64,000 nucleotides of DNA, taken from assembly GCF_049671045.1 (NCBI RefSeq), contig NZ_JBATUH010000015.1:1-64000 (forward strand), read 5' to 3'. This document shows positions 9,074 through 17,228 of this stretch, in pieces (within the stretch, counting starts at the first letter, position 1; every line of letters starts with the position of its first letter). The position numbers and the translations under genes were made by a program. Source of the DNA: Parvibaculum sp049671045 (lineage in GTDB: Bacteria > Pseudomonadota > Alphaproteobacteria > Parvibaculales > Parvibaculaceae). The notes beneath the pieces are model-generated. The model ran no database searches, had not been told where the DNA came from, and was given only the letters and a program-made list of their open reading frames with translations.

Positions 9074-9214
9074 TCAGCTCTGGAGCAGCGACCGGGCGAT
9101 CTCAGCCCAGGTCCCGGCGACCCAGACGAAAGCGCCGATCGACGCCAGCGCCGCCACGTCCTTCAGCCAGGGATTTCTCCGTGCATCGGCTGCCTTCGCG
9201 ACCAGTTCACTCAT
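9074..9214 (-). CDS. Small single-pass membrane protein, 46 residues, unknown function
   Basis: The reverse strand encodes MSELVAKAADARRNPWLKDV followed by a hydrophobic stretch (AALASIGAFVWVAGTWAEIA) and RSLLQS, then TGA. A GGAGAGG site lies four to eight bases before the ATG, a strong match. One membrane helix is likely, with a basic N-terminal side. Third codon positions are mostly G or C, as in neighbouring genes. It sits 67 bases after the LysR gene and about 90 bases before dnaE, on the same strand. I do not recognise a family. The ribosome site and codon pattern make it a probable gene. Confidence 0.65.
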   Translation of the reverse strand: MSELVAKAADARRNPWLKDVAALASIGAFVWVAGTWAEIARSLLQS

Positions 9215-9281
9215 GACCCTCTCCGTTCATGGAATGTTCTGATGCGGATTGTTCCTGTTCTGTTCACATCTGTCAAGGGGG

Positions 9282-10187
9282 TCAGGATCGGCCGCGCCCG
9301 CCTCCCGCCGGCCGTCCGCAACTGGCCAGCAGGGCTTCGGCGGCCTTGCTGAGCCGCCTTTCGCGGTGGCGCAGCGCGAGATAGGGCCGCGCCGGCATGT
9401 CGACGTCGAGCCGACGAAGCGTCCCCGCCTCGAGGCCGGGGGCCGCCACCAGATCGGAAAGTCCGGCAACGCCCGCCCCCGCCTCGACGGCCGCGCGGAC
9501 CGCCTCGTTCGACGGCAGTTCTAGCGCGATCTCCCGCGCATGAACGGGAAGCTTCATCGCGGTGAGCGCCGCCTCGACCTCCGAGCGTGTGCCGGAACCA
9601 GCCTCGCGCACGACCCAGGCCGCCCCGGCAAGCTCGGCAAGGCCGACCCGCTTGCGCCGGGCGAGCGGATGGCTCGCACCGACGACGAGAACGAGCCGGT
9701 CGGCGCCGACCTCGACGGAGGCGAGCGCGGGAATTTTCACGGCCCCTTCGACGAAGCCGAGATCGGCGCTGCCCTCGAGCACCGCGCGGGCGACGGTTTC
9801 GGTGTTTCCGGCGGCAAGGCGAACCTCGATGCGCGGATATGCCTCGCGAAAGCGCACGAGCTGCGCCGGAAGCCAGTAGCTCGCTATCGTCTGGCTCGCA
9901 TGAACATTGAGCGTGCCGCGCCCGAGCGAGCCAAGCTCGCTCAGCATCAGCTCCGCGGCATGGGCCCGCGCCAGCACGGCGCGCGCCTCGTCGAGAAAGA
10001 GGCGGCCCGCCGCCGTCAGCTCGATGTGCCGCCCCACGCGGTCGAAGAGCCTCGTATCGTGCCGCGCCTCGAGCGCGGCGATGGCCGAACTCACCGCCGA
10101 CTGAGTCAGGCCGAGTGCCCTCGCCGCGCGCGTTACATGCTCGCGCTCCGCGACGGCGACGAAAATTCGCAACTGGTCAAGGGTCAC
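9282..10187 (-). CDS. LysR-family transcriptional regulator next to yeiH
   Basis: A 301-residue LysR-type regulator. The N-terminal winged helix-turn-helix reads TLDQLRIFVAVAEREHVTRA then ALGLTQSAVSSAIAALEARH; the rest is a periplasmic-binding-like effector domain (LNVHASQTIASYWLP, SADLGFVEGAV). I chose GTG at 10187, which has AAGGA upstream and gives the usual TLDQL N-terminus; the TTG twelve codons earlier is weaker. It follows a YeiH-type exporter gene by 39 bases on the same strand. In enterobacteria the LysR regulator YeiE is encoded beside YeiH, so a local regulatory pair is likely. The effector cannot be read from sequence. Confidence 0.9.
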   Translation of the reverse strand: MTLDQLRIFVAVAEREHVTRAARALGLTQSAVSSAIAALEARHDTRLFDRVGRHIELTAAGRLFLDEARAVLARAHAAELMLSELGSLGRGTLNVHASQTIASYWLPAQLVRFREAYPRIEVRLAAGNTETVARAVLEGSADLGFVEGAVKIPALASVEVGADRLVLVVGASHPLARRKRVGLAELAGAAWVVREAGSGTRSEVEAALTAMKLPVHAREIALELPSNEAVRAAVEAGAGVAGLSDLVAAPGLEAGTLRRLDVDMPARPYLALRHRERRLSKAAEALLASCGRPAGGGRGRS

Positions 10188-10226
10188 GTGGGCGCGGGTC
10201 CTTGCGACGGAAATGGCGGGCAAGCA

Positions 10227-11291
10227 TTACATGGCGACAGCCGCCATCGCCAGACCGAAGCCGGTGATAAAAAGCCAGGAAGATGCCCCGAGCGCCAGCG
10301 GCCTCATGCCCTTGGCCCTGAGCTTGGCGATGTCCGTCTCGAGGCCCATCGCAGCAAGCGCCATGGCGAGCAGAAAAGTGGTGATCGCCGCAGCATCGGC
10401 CCGGATGGCCTCGGACAGCGGCATCACGCTGTTGAGGCCGACCATCAGGAGAAAGCCGAGGGCGAACCAGGGCGCCGTCACCCGGCCGCTGCCAGTGGCC
10501 TGCGTCCCGCCACGCCGCCAGAGCGAGGCGAGCAGGATCACCACGGGCGCGAGCATCAGAACCCGCGTGAGCTTGACCACGGTGCCGAAATGGCCGGCGG
10601 CCTCCCCTTGCGCGAATGAAGCCGCGACGACCTGCGCGATCTCGTGAATGGAAGCGCCCGCCCAGAGGCCATAGGCATGAGGCGCGAGTTGCAGCCACGC
10701 ATTGAGCAGCGGGAAAAGCAGCATCGACAGCGAGCCGAAGATCGTCACGCTCGCCACCGCATAGGCCACGTCCTCGTCGGCCGCATCGACCACCGCATTG
10801 GCGGCGACCACGGCCGAGGCGCCGCAGATCGAGGTGCCGGCGGCGATGAGCGCCGTCAGCGGCCGCGCGACGCCGAGCCGCCTGCCCGCCCATGTGGTGA
10901 AGAGGAATGTCGCGCCGAGCGTCAGCGCCGTTACGAATATGCCCGCAAGGCCGACGCTTGCGATCTGGCTCGCCGTCAGTTGCAGGCCGAGCAGCACAAT
11001 GGCCGCGCGCAGAACGCGCCGCAGCGCGAAGCCGACGCCCGGCTTCGCCGCCGCAGGCGTGCCGATGAAATTGTGGATGGCCGTGCCGAGCAGGATCGAC
11101 AGGATGAGCGGGCTGAGGCCGGCAAGCCCCGCGAAGCGGTGAAGCGCCATGGCGAGGGCGGCGATCGCGGCGGTCAGCAGAAGGCCCGGAAGCATGCGCG
11201 CGCCCTGGGCGCGGATGCCGGGCCGTGCTTCCGCGGCACCGGCCGATCCCGTTTCATCCGCCGCTGGCGCGGCCGCATCGCTCGCAGGCAT
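10227..11291 (-). CDS. YeiH-family (UPF0324) putative anion exporter
   Basis: A 354-residue membrane protein of the UPF0324/YeiH family. After a roughly 30-residue Ala-rich cytoplasmic N-terminus it has about ten hydrophobic segments. Family motifs include LGTAIHNFIG, LRAAIVLLGLQLT, AAGTSICGASAVVAANAVV and ASIHEIAQVVAAS. Some family members have been proposed to export sulfate or sulfonate-derived anions, but the substrate here is unproven. The ATG at 11291 has GGAG six bases upstream. It precedes and probably shares a transcript with the LysR gene. Confidence 0.88.
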   Translation of the reverse strand: MPASDAAAPAADETGSAGAAEARPGIRAQGARMLPGLLLTAAIAALAMALHRFAGLAGLSPLILSILLGTAIHNFIGTPAAAKPGVGFALRRVLRAAIVLLGLQLTASQIASVGLAGIFVTALTLGATFLFTTWAGRRLGVARPLTALIAAGTSICGASAVVAANAVVDAADEDVAYAVASVTIFGSLSMLLFPLLNAWLQLAPHAYGLWAGASIHEIAQVVAASFAQGEAAGHFGTVVKLTRVLMLAPVVILLASLWRRGGTQATGSGRVTAPWFALGFLLMVGLNSVMPLSEAIRADAAAITTFLLAMALAAMGLETDIAKLRAKGMRPLALGASSWLFITGFGLAMAAVAM

Positions 11292-11415
11292 GACGATCTC
11301 CCTCGATCACCGATGACGAGGAAGATGCGAGGACGCCGCCGCCGCGTCCAACGCATTGCAGCACTCGTTTCATTCGAGGGAATCGATCAATCGTCGGGCG
11401 CTCGGCGCGCGGACG

Positions 11416-12135
11416 TCAGTAGTGAGCGGCGACGTCCGCGCCTTCGAGGAGGCGCCCTTCATGCAGCAGCACGGCGCGGTCCATATGCGTGGCAAGGTCG
11501 AGATTATGCGTCGCGATGAGAGCGGCGACGCCCTGCGTGCGGCAGACTTCCAGAAGCTCGTTGAAAACCATGCGCGCGGTGCGCGGATCGAGATTGCCGG
11601 TCGGCTCGTCCGCAAGCAAAAGCCGCGGCCGATTGGCGAGCGCCCGCGCGATCGCCACGCGCTGTTGTTCGCCTCCCGAAAGCTCCGCGGGCCTGTGCGT
11701 CGCACGGGCCGCGAGCCCCATGCGGTCGAGAAGATAAAGGGCGAACTCATCCGCCGCCTTGCGCGGCACGCCCGCGATCATCTGCGGCAGCACGACATTT
11801 TCGAGCGCCGAGAACTCGGGCAGAAGATTGTGGAACTGATAGACGAAGCCCAGTTCGCGGCGGCGAACGGCGGTGCGCAGATTGTCTCTCAGCGGAATGC
11901 AGTCCCGCCCCGAGATGAAGACCTGCCCCGCATCCGGCGCTTCGAGAAGCCCCGCAATATGCAGCAGCGACGACTTGCCCGAGCCCGAAGGGCCGACCAG
12001 CGCCACGATCTCGCCCGCCCAGATGTCGAGCGCCGCTTCCTCGAAGATGCGAAGCTCCTCATCGCCCTGCCGATAGATGCGCGTGATCCCGCGCAGGCTC
12101 AGCACCGGATATTCGCTCGCGCCGTCGCTCGCCAT
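11416..12135 (-). CDS. lolD: Lipoprotein-releasing ABC transporter ATPase LolD
   Basis: LolD powers extraction of outer-membrane lipoproteins from the inner membrane for hand-over to LolA. The 239-residue protein carries Walker A GPSGSGKSS near residue 47, the Q-loop (YQFHNLLPEF), signature LSGGEQQR, Walker B LLLADEPTGNLD and H-loop ATHN. LLPEFSALENV is characteristic of the LolD/MacB subgroup. The ATG (12135) overlaps the lolC stop as TGATG, and a GTG one codon earlier is also possible. Pairing with lolC fixes the assignment over other ABC ATPases. Confidence 0.94.
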   Translation of the reverse strand: MASDGASEYPVLSLRGITRIYRQGDEELRIFEEAALDIWAGEIVALVGPSGSGKSSLLHIAGLLEAPDAGQVFISGRDCIPLRDNLRTAVRRRELGFVYQFHNLLPEFSALENVVLPQMIAGVPRKAADEFALYLLDRMGLAARATHRPAELSGGEQQRVAIARALANRPRLLLADEPTGNLDPRTARMVFNELLEVCRTQGVAALIATHNLDLATHMDRAVLLHEGRLLEGADVAAHY

Positions 12136-13433
12136 CACTCGTACCTCAACGCTTCGACGGGATCGAGCGACGCGCCGCGCCAGGCCGGATAGAGCGTCGC
12201 GGCGAATGAAAGGAAGAGCGCCATGCCGACGACGGCGGCGACCTCGCCCGCCTGAATTTCAGCCGGCATGTGGCTCAGGAAATAGATTTCGGGCGAGAAA
12301 AGCTCGGTGCCAGAAAGCTCCGACAGCCACTTCCGCAGCGTCTCGATGTTGAGGCAGAAGAGCGTGCCGAGCAGGAAGCCCGCAATGGTGCCGACGACGC
12401 CGATCGAGGCGCCGGATATGAAGAACACGCGCATGATCGCGCCGCGCGTCGAGCCCATGGTGCGCAGCACGGCGATGTCCCGTCCCTTGTCCTTCACCAG
12501 CATGATGAGGCCAGAGACAATGTTGAGCGCCGCGACGATGAGGATGAGCGTGAGGATGAGGAACATCACATTGCGCTCGACCTGCAAGGCGCTGAAGAAG
12601 GTCCTGTTCGTCTCTTCCCAGGTGATGACATCGCAGCAGGGACCGACCGTATCGGCAACGGGTTTCACGAGCGCCTTCACGCGGTCGGGATTCTGCACCT
12701 TGATTTCGAGCGCTGTGACGCCGTCGCCCGTGCGGAAATATTGCTGCGCCTCCTGAAGCGGCATGAAGATGAAGCTCGCATCATATTCCGACATGCCGAT
12801 CTCGAAGATCGCGGCGACGTTATAGGCCTTGACGCGGGGCGCTGTGCCGAAGGGCGTGATCGCGCCGCGCGGCGAGAGCAGCGTGACGCTGTCGCCGACC
12901 GAGAGGCCGAGATTCTTCGCAAGGCGCGCTCCTATGGCGATGCCATCGCCATTGTCGAAACCGTCGAGCGAGCCGAGCAGAATGTGATCCGAGACGACCT
13001 TCAGTCGCCTGAGGTCCTTTTCGTGCAGGCCGCGCACCAGCGCGCCCTGCGCATTGCTGCGGCTCGAGGCCATGACCTGCCCTTCGACCATCGGCGTCGC
13101 GCTGACGATGCCGCTGATCTTTTCGAGCTTGCTCGCGACCGCGTCGAAGTCCGTCACATAGCTCGTCACGCCGCGCACGAACATGTGCCCGTTGAGACCG
13201 AGTATCTTGCCGAGAAGCTCGGTGCGAAAACCGTTCATCACCGACATGACGATGATGAGCGTCGCGACGCCAAGCATGATGCCCGCGAAGGAGAAGCCGG
13301 CGATGACGGAGATGAAGCCCTCGCGGCGGCGCGCCCGCAGATAGCGCATGGCAAGGAGCCATTCAAACGCCCCGAAGGGCAAGCTCCTGCCCCGGCCTCT
13401 GGGGGTGGTGTTGGCGAAGCCTTGAGCTTCCAT
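12135..13433 (-). CDS. lolC: Lipoprotein-releasing ABC transporter permease LolC/LolE family
   Basis: Membrane partner of LolD. The 432-residue product has a first transmembrane helix near residues 40-65 (FISVIAGFSFAGIMLGVATL), a large periplasmic domain, and three C-terminal helices, the FtsX/LolCE layout. The cytoplasmic loop GRDIAVLRTMGSTRGAIMRV is the coupling region. Many alphaproteobacteria have a single LolC/E-type permease (LolF) working as a homodimer, and only one is seen here. It follows proS and is coupled to lolD by an overlapping stop/start. Confidence 0.93.
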   Translation of the reverse strand: MEAQGFANTTPRGRGRSLPFGAFEWLLAMRYLRARRREGFISVIAGFSFAGIMLGVATLIIVMSVMNGFRTELLGKILGLNGHMFVRGVTSYVTDFDAVASKLEKISGIVSATPMVEGQVMASSRSNAQGALVRGLHEKDLRRLKVVSDHILLGSLDGFDNGDGIAIGARLAKNLGLSVGDSVTLLSPRGAITPFGTAPRVKAYNVAAIFEIGMSEYDASFIFMPLQEAQQYFRTGDGVTALEIKVQNPDRVKALVKPVADTVGPCCDVITWEETNRTFFSALQVERNVMFLILTLILIVAALNIVSGLIMLVKDKGRDIAVLRTMGSTRGAIMRVFFISGASIGVVGTIAGFLLGTLFCLNIETLRKWLSELSGTELFSPEIYFLSHMPAEIQAGEVAAVVGMALFLSFAATLYPAWRGASLDPVEALRYE

Positions 13434-13475
13434 GTCCTCTTCCCGTCGTGCGCCCGCCCGACTCGTTCTGCCGGC

Positions 13476-14795
13476 TCAGCCTATCAGTTTGTTGAGCGCC
13501 GCCTCAGGCGAAAGTTCGACGCGCTCGCCCGTCGCCCGGTTCTTTAGTTCGACGACCCCGTTCTTGAGGCCGCGCGGCCCCACCACGAGCTGCCAGGGCA
13601 GGCCGATCAGGTCCATGTTGGAGAACTTGGCGCCCGCGCGCTCTTCCGTGTCGTCATAGAGAACGCTGACGCCCGCCGCTTCGAGCTTGCCGTAGAGATC
13701 CTCGCAAGCGGCATCCGCCTCGGCGTCGCCCTGCTTCAGATTGACGAGGCCGACGCGGAAGGGCGCAACGCTCTCCGGCCAGATGATGCCGCTTTCGTCG
13801 TGGCTCGCCTCGATGATGCCGCCGACGAGGCGCGACACGCCGACGCCGTAGGAGCCGCCATGGATCGGCCGCTCGACGCCGTCGGGGCCGGACACGACGG
13901 CCTTCATCGCCTCCGAATACTTGGTGCCGAAATAGAAGATCTGCCCGACTTCGATGCCGCGCGTGTTCACCCGCTTGTCGGCGCTGACCTCGCGCTCGAA
14001 GCGCTCGGGATCGTGCACGTCCTCGGTCGCGGCATAAAGCTCCGTCCACTGCCGGATGATGGGCGTGAGGTCGCCGTCATAATCGACATCCGCGCCGGGA
14101 CTGGGAAGATCGAGCACGTCCTTGTTGCAGAAGACGCCCGACTCGCCGGTTTCCGCGAGAATGATGAATTCATGGCTCAGATCGCCGCCGATGGGCCCCG
14201 TCTCGGCGCGCATCGGGATCGCCTTCAGCCCCATGCGCGCGAAGATGCGCAGATAGGCCACGAACATGCGGTTGTAAGAGAGCCGCGCGCCCGCCTCGTC
14301 GAGATCGAAGGAATAGGCATCCTTCATCAGGAATTCGCGGCCGCGCATCACGCCGAAGCGCGGACGCTGCTCGTCGCGGAACTTCCATTGCGTGTGATAG
14401 AGGTTGAGCGGCAGGCTGCGATAGGAGCGCACATAGGCACGGAAGATTTCCGTGATCATTTCCTCATTGGTCGGACCGTAGAGCAGCTCGCGCTCGTGGC
14501 GGTCCTTGATGCGCAGCATTTCCGGCCCGTAGGCGTCGTAGCGGCCGCTCTCGCGCCACAGATCGGCAAGCTGAAGCGTCGGCATGAGAAGCTCGACGGC
14601 ACCTGCCCTGTCCATTTCCTCCCGCACGATCTGCTCGATGTTCCGAAGCACGCGGTGCCCGAGCGGCAGCCAGGCATAGATGCCGGCCGCCTCCTGCCGG
14701 ATCATGCCGGCGCGCAGCATCAGGCGGTGCGAGACGATCTGGGCCTCGGCGGGGTTTTCCTTGAGGGTGGGCAGAAAATATCTGGAAAGGCGCAT
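13476..14795 (-). CDS. proS: Prolyl-tRNA synthetase, short alphaproteobacterial type
   Basis: ProRS charges tRNA-Pro. With the ATG at 14795 the product is 439 residues, much shorter than the roughly 570-residue E. coli enzyme, because the editing insertion between class II motifs 2 and 3 is missing. That is normal for alphaproteobacteria. It starts RLSRYFLPTLKENPAEAQ; class II motifs are visible as the LPLGHRVLRNIEQIVREEM region, TQWKFRDEQRPRFGVMRGREF and the GGSYGVGVSRLVGGIIEA region. The C-terminal anticodon domain follows. The frame stays open 16 codons upstream without conservation. It leads directly into lolC-lolD. Confidence 0.95.
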   Translation of the reverse strand: MRLSRYFLPTLKENPAEAQIVSHRLMLRAGMIRQEAAGIYAWLPLGHRVLRNIEQIVREEMDRAGAVELLMPTLQLADLWRESGRYDAYGPEMLRIKDRHERELLYGPTNEEMITEIFRAYVRSYRSLPLNLYHTQWKFRDEQRPRFGVMRGREFLMKDAYSFDLDEAGARLSYNRMFVAYLRIFARMGLKAIPMRAETGPIGGDLSHEFIILAETGESGVFCNKDVLDLPSPGADVDYDGDLTPIIRQWTELYAATEDVHDPERFEREVSADKRVNTRGIEVGQIFYFGTKYSEAMKAVVSGPDGVERPIHGGSYGVGVSRLVGGIIEASHDESGIIWPESVAPFRVGLVNLKQGDAEADAACEDLYGKLEAAGVSVLYDDTEERAGAKFSNMDLIGLPWQLVVGPRGLKNGVVELKNRATGERVELSPEAALNKLIG

Positions 14796-14925
14796 GATTA
14801 CCGTGGCCTCGAAGGCCGTCCTGGGGGGCGAATTGGGGCTCAAGTATTAGGGGGTCGCGCCGGGCTTGGCAATGTAGCCAACCGGACGATCCAAAGCCCC
14901 GCCCGGGGCCTGCCGCAATCCTGCC

Positions 14926-16593
14926 TCAGCGCTCGGCCGAGAGCCTGCCCGTCAACCCCGTGAGATAGGCTTTTACGTCGACCTCGGGCGCCTCGGCGAC
15001 GCCGCGCCCGGTCTCGAGCCCGAAGGGTCCTCGCTCCAGTTCCTCGAGGCTCGATCCCATCTCGACGTCATAAGTCCGGTCGATCTGGTTGCGGAGGGGC
15101 TGCTCGGCCTCGTACCAGCGCGTCTTGAGCGCCCCGTCCGGACAGGAGGCAAGCTCCGTCGGATCGCTCGCGCCCCAGCGGCGCTCCACGCAGTGATAGG
15201 GGTCGAAGGAGAGCTTGAAGAGCCGGTGGACTACATCGTCGATGGTCAGCGTCACCTTGGACCCATCGGTCTTGCGATAGGTGATCGGGCAAGCGGCATC
15301 TTCCTGATTGTAGGCGCGCAGGAGATCGCCGGGCAGGTCCGCACCCCCATATTGCAGGCGCGGCGCGTTCGCCTCCTTCATGCGGATGAATTCGCGCGTC
15401 TGGTCATACATCTCCTTGAACGCCGTCTTGAGCCGCGCGTCGCGCGAGGGCGTCGAATAAAGCTCCCAGACGCCATCCGTGCCGTAGATATTCCGCGGCA
15501 GGCGGCCGGGTTGCGGCATGGAAGTGGTGCGGCCTTCATTTCGCGCGATCTCGACGGCCTGCTTTCGCGCCTTCAGATCCTGGCAGAGGGTCTGCATCAT
15601 GACGTGCATCTCCTCGACGGGCCTGTATTCGAGGTCGCCGACCGAAAGCCGCGCGCGCAGATAGGTGTAGAAATCCATCTGCTCGCCATCCCTGACGAAA
15701 TTCGCAAGCGCCCAGAGCGAGGGATTGGTCGGCGGGTTGCCCGTGTATTGTTCGAGCGAGAATTCGGGAATTTCGGAATTGGGCGTGCCGACGATGCGGC
15801 CGCCGACCAGCGTGCCATCGGCCAGGCGCTTCGCGCCCGCCAGCCGGATCGGGCGCCAGTTCTGGAAGATCGAGCCGAGTTCCGGCCCCGTGCGCAAGAA
15901 CTCGCGGCCGACAAAGGTGCGGTCGAGTGTATGGTCGGGATGCGAGGAGAAGATCAGGATGCGTCCGCTCTCCTCCACCTTCCAGACCATGGCGACATGG
16001 CCGTTCACGTCATAGGCGACGGTCCCCGGTCTGATCGCCTCCCGGTCGAGGCGCGGCGAATACATGTCGGTGAACATGGTCGCGCTGTCCGAGGTCGCAT
16101 CGTGCCGGAACATCGCCGTCGAGACGGTGTTGACGATCTGGTAGAGGAGCGAAATGGCGGGGACGCCCTGAGCGGTCGCCGGCACGGAACTCCGCCCCAC
16201 GACGCGATTGCCGCTCGACGAATAGCGAATGTCGCCCCCCGGCCCGTCATTCGATTGCATCGCGCTCTGCCAGGCGAAGGGAAGACCGTTCTTCCAGGCG
16301 TAATAGGCGCGCAGGAAATAGGGCACGTCGGCGCAATCGACAAGGAACGTCACCTTGGGATCGGTATGGCGATAGGGATTTGCCGGGCTCTTGATGCAGG
16401 CGTCGATGGTCCAGCAATCTTCCGCGCCGAGCCGCGTCACGAAGTCCTGCCAGCCCTTCTCGTCCGCCTCGTCCCAATGGTCCTTGGTGATGCGCCAGCT
16501 CGTCATCACGCCGGCCTCGGCCGGCAGCACCCACAGGAACAACGCAAGAAGGCCAATGACGGCCCGCGCCGCCCCCGCTGTCGCCAAACGCAT
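14926..16593 (-). CDS. Exported protein with possible papain-like (NlpC/P60-like) fold, unknown function
   Basis: The 555-residue product starts RLATAGAARAVIGLLALFLW and ends a signal peptide at about VLPAEAG, so it is exported. I chose ATG 16593 because it places the signal peptide first; the frame is open 18 codons upstream. A segment reads TFLVDCADVPYFLRAYYAWK and later PGTVAYDVNGHVAMVW. A Cys at the start of a helix followed by a His at a strand start resembles cysteine peptidases of the NlpC/P60 or transglutaminase type. I infer this from layout only. The C-terminal half is charged and unrecognised. It lies beside another exported protein, inside an insert in an otherwise conserved neighbourhood. 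Confidence 0.75.
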   Translation of the reverse strand: MRLATAGAARAVIGLLALFLWVLPAEAGVMTSWRITKDHWDEADEKGWQDFVTRLGAEDCWTIDACIKSPANPYRHTDPKVTFLVDCADVPYFLRAYYAWKNGLPFAWQSAMQSNDGPGGDIRYSSSGNRVVGRSSVPATAQGVPAISLLYQIVNTVSTAMFRHDATSDSATMFTDMYSPRLDREAIRPGTVAYDVNGHVAMVWKVEESGRILIFSSHPDHTLDRTFVGREFLRTGPELGSIFQNWRPIRLAGAKRLADGTLVGGRIVGTPNSEIPEFSLEQYTGNPPTNPSLWALANFVRDGEQMDFYTYLRARLSVGDLEYRPVEEMHVMMQTLCQDLKARKQAVEIARNEGRTTSMPQPGRLPRNIYGTDGVWELYSTPSRDARLKTAFKEMYDQTREFIRMKEANAPRLQYGGADLPGDLLRAYNQEDAACPITYRKTDGSKVTLTIDDVVHRLFKLSFDPYHCVERRWGASDPTELASCPDGALKTRWYEAEQPLRNQIDRTYDVEMGSSLEELERGPFGLETGRGVAEAPEVDVKAYLTGLTGRLSAER

Positions 16594-16682
16594 GTCTTCC
16601 CCCGCCAGCCCGCTTGCGAGACTCGGCGGCGCCCCCTCGCTTGTCAAGGAAGCGGGCGACGGAAAACATGGTTAACGGATGA

Positions 16683-17129
16683 TCAGTCGCCGGATTTCCG
16701 GCGCTGACGCGCGCAGGCCTCCGCGAGAGCGTGGCCCGCGCCGCTCACCTCCGCGCCATCGACGGAGACGCGGCCGGTTTTCGTGTCGATCTCGACCGTC
16801 GCAACCTCGAACGAGGAATCGGGGCTGTATTTCGGATTGGCGGCGCCAAGCGGCGCGATCCTCACCTGAAACGTGTATTGCGTCCGCGGCTCGATCCCGT
16901 AGCCGCCGCCAAGATCGGCGGGCGCCACCGCGCTGCCATCCGCCGCGACGCCGGGCTTGTAGTCCGCCTCGCCGTTCGGGAGATAGGTCGCAAGCGCCGC
17001 GCATCCCTCCCCGCCGATCTCGACCACCTGAAACGGCGCCTCCGCGCCCGCAAGCTCTTCAGCCGAGGCGGGGGTAAGGGCCGCCGCCAGAATGACGGCG
17101 AAAAGAGCCAGATGTCCGGGTCGTGTCAT
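16683..17129 (-). CDS. Small exported protein, unknown function
   Basis: A 148-residue product with a clear signal peptide (LALFAVILAAALTPASA followed by EELAG). The mature part has two cysteines, one in GGEGCAALATYLPNG and one in LAEACARQRR, which could form a disulfide in the periplasm. YTFQVRIAPLGAANPKYSP and VATVEIDTKTGRVSVDG suggest a beta-rich fold. I do not recognise a family. It is 89 bases upstream of the 555-residue exported protein on the same strand, so they may be cotranscribed and act together. It diverges from the purine permease gene. Confidence 0.7.
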   Translation of the reverse strand: MTRPGHLALFAVILAAALTPASAEELAGAEAPFQVVEIGGEGCAALATYLPNGEADYKPGVAADGSAVAPADLGGGYGIEPRTQYTFQVRIAPLGAANPKYSPDSSFEVATVEIDTKTGRVSVDGAEVSGAGHALAEACARQRRKSGD

Positions 17130-17155
17130 GTCTTCGATCCTGCGCCCGCGCGCTT

Positions 17156-17167
17156 AAAGATATCTTT
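17156..17167. promoter_or_regulatory. 12-bp palindrome in divergent promoter region
   Basis: AAAGATATCTTT is a perfect dyad in the 99-base gap between the divergent small exported protein and purine permease genes. Its A/T content stands out in a GC-rich gap. It may be an operator or part of a promoter. Short palindromes arise by chance, so support is modest. Confidence 0.3.
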
Positions 17168-17228
17168 CCGGAGCGCCGCGTCTTGGTCAAAATGCGCGCC
17201 GCCGCGAGGGGCGGTCCGGAGGGAAACG

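Noticed and set aside
13476..14795. ProRS apparently truncated (about 440 residues)
   Set aside because: Lack of the editing insertion is normal for alphaproteobacterial ProRS. All class II motifs and the anticodon domain are present.
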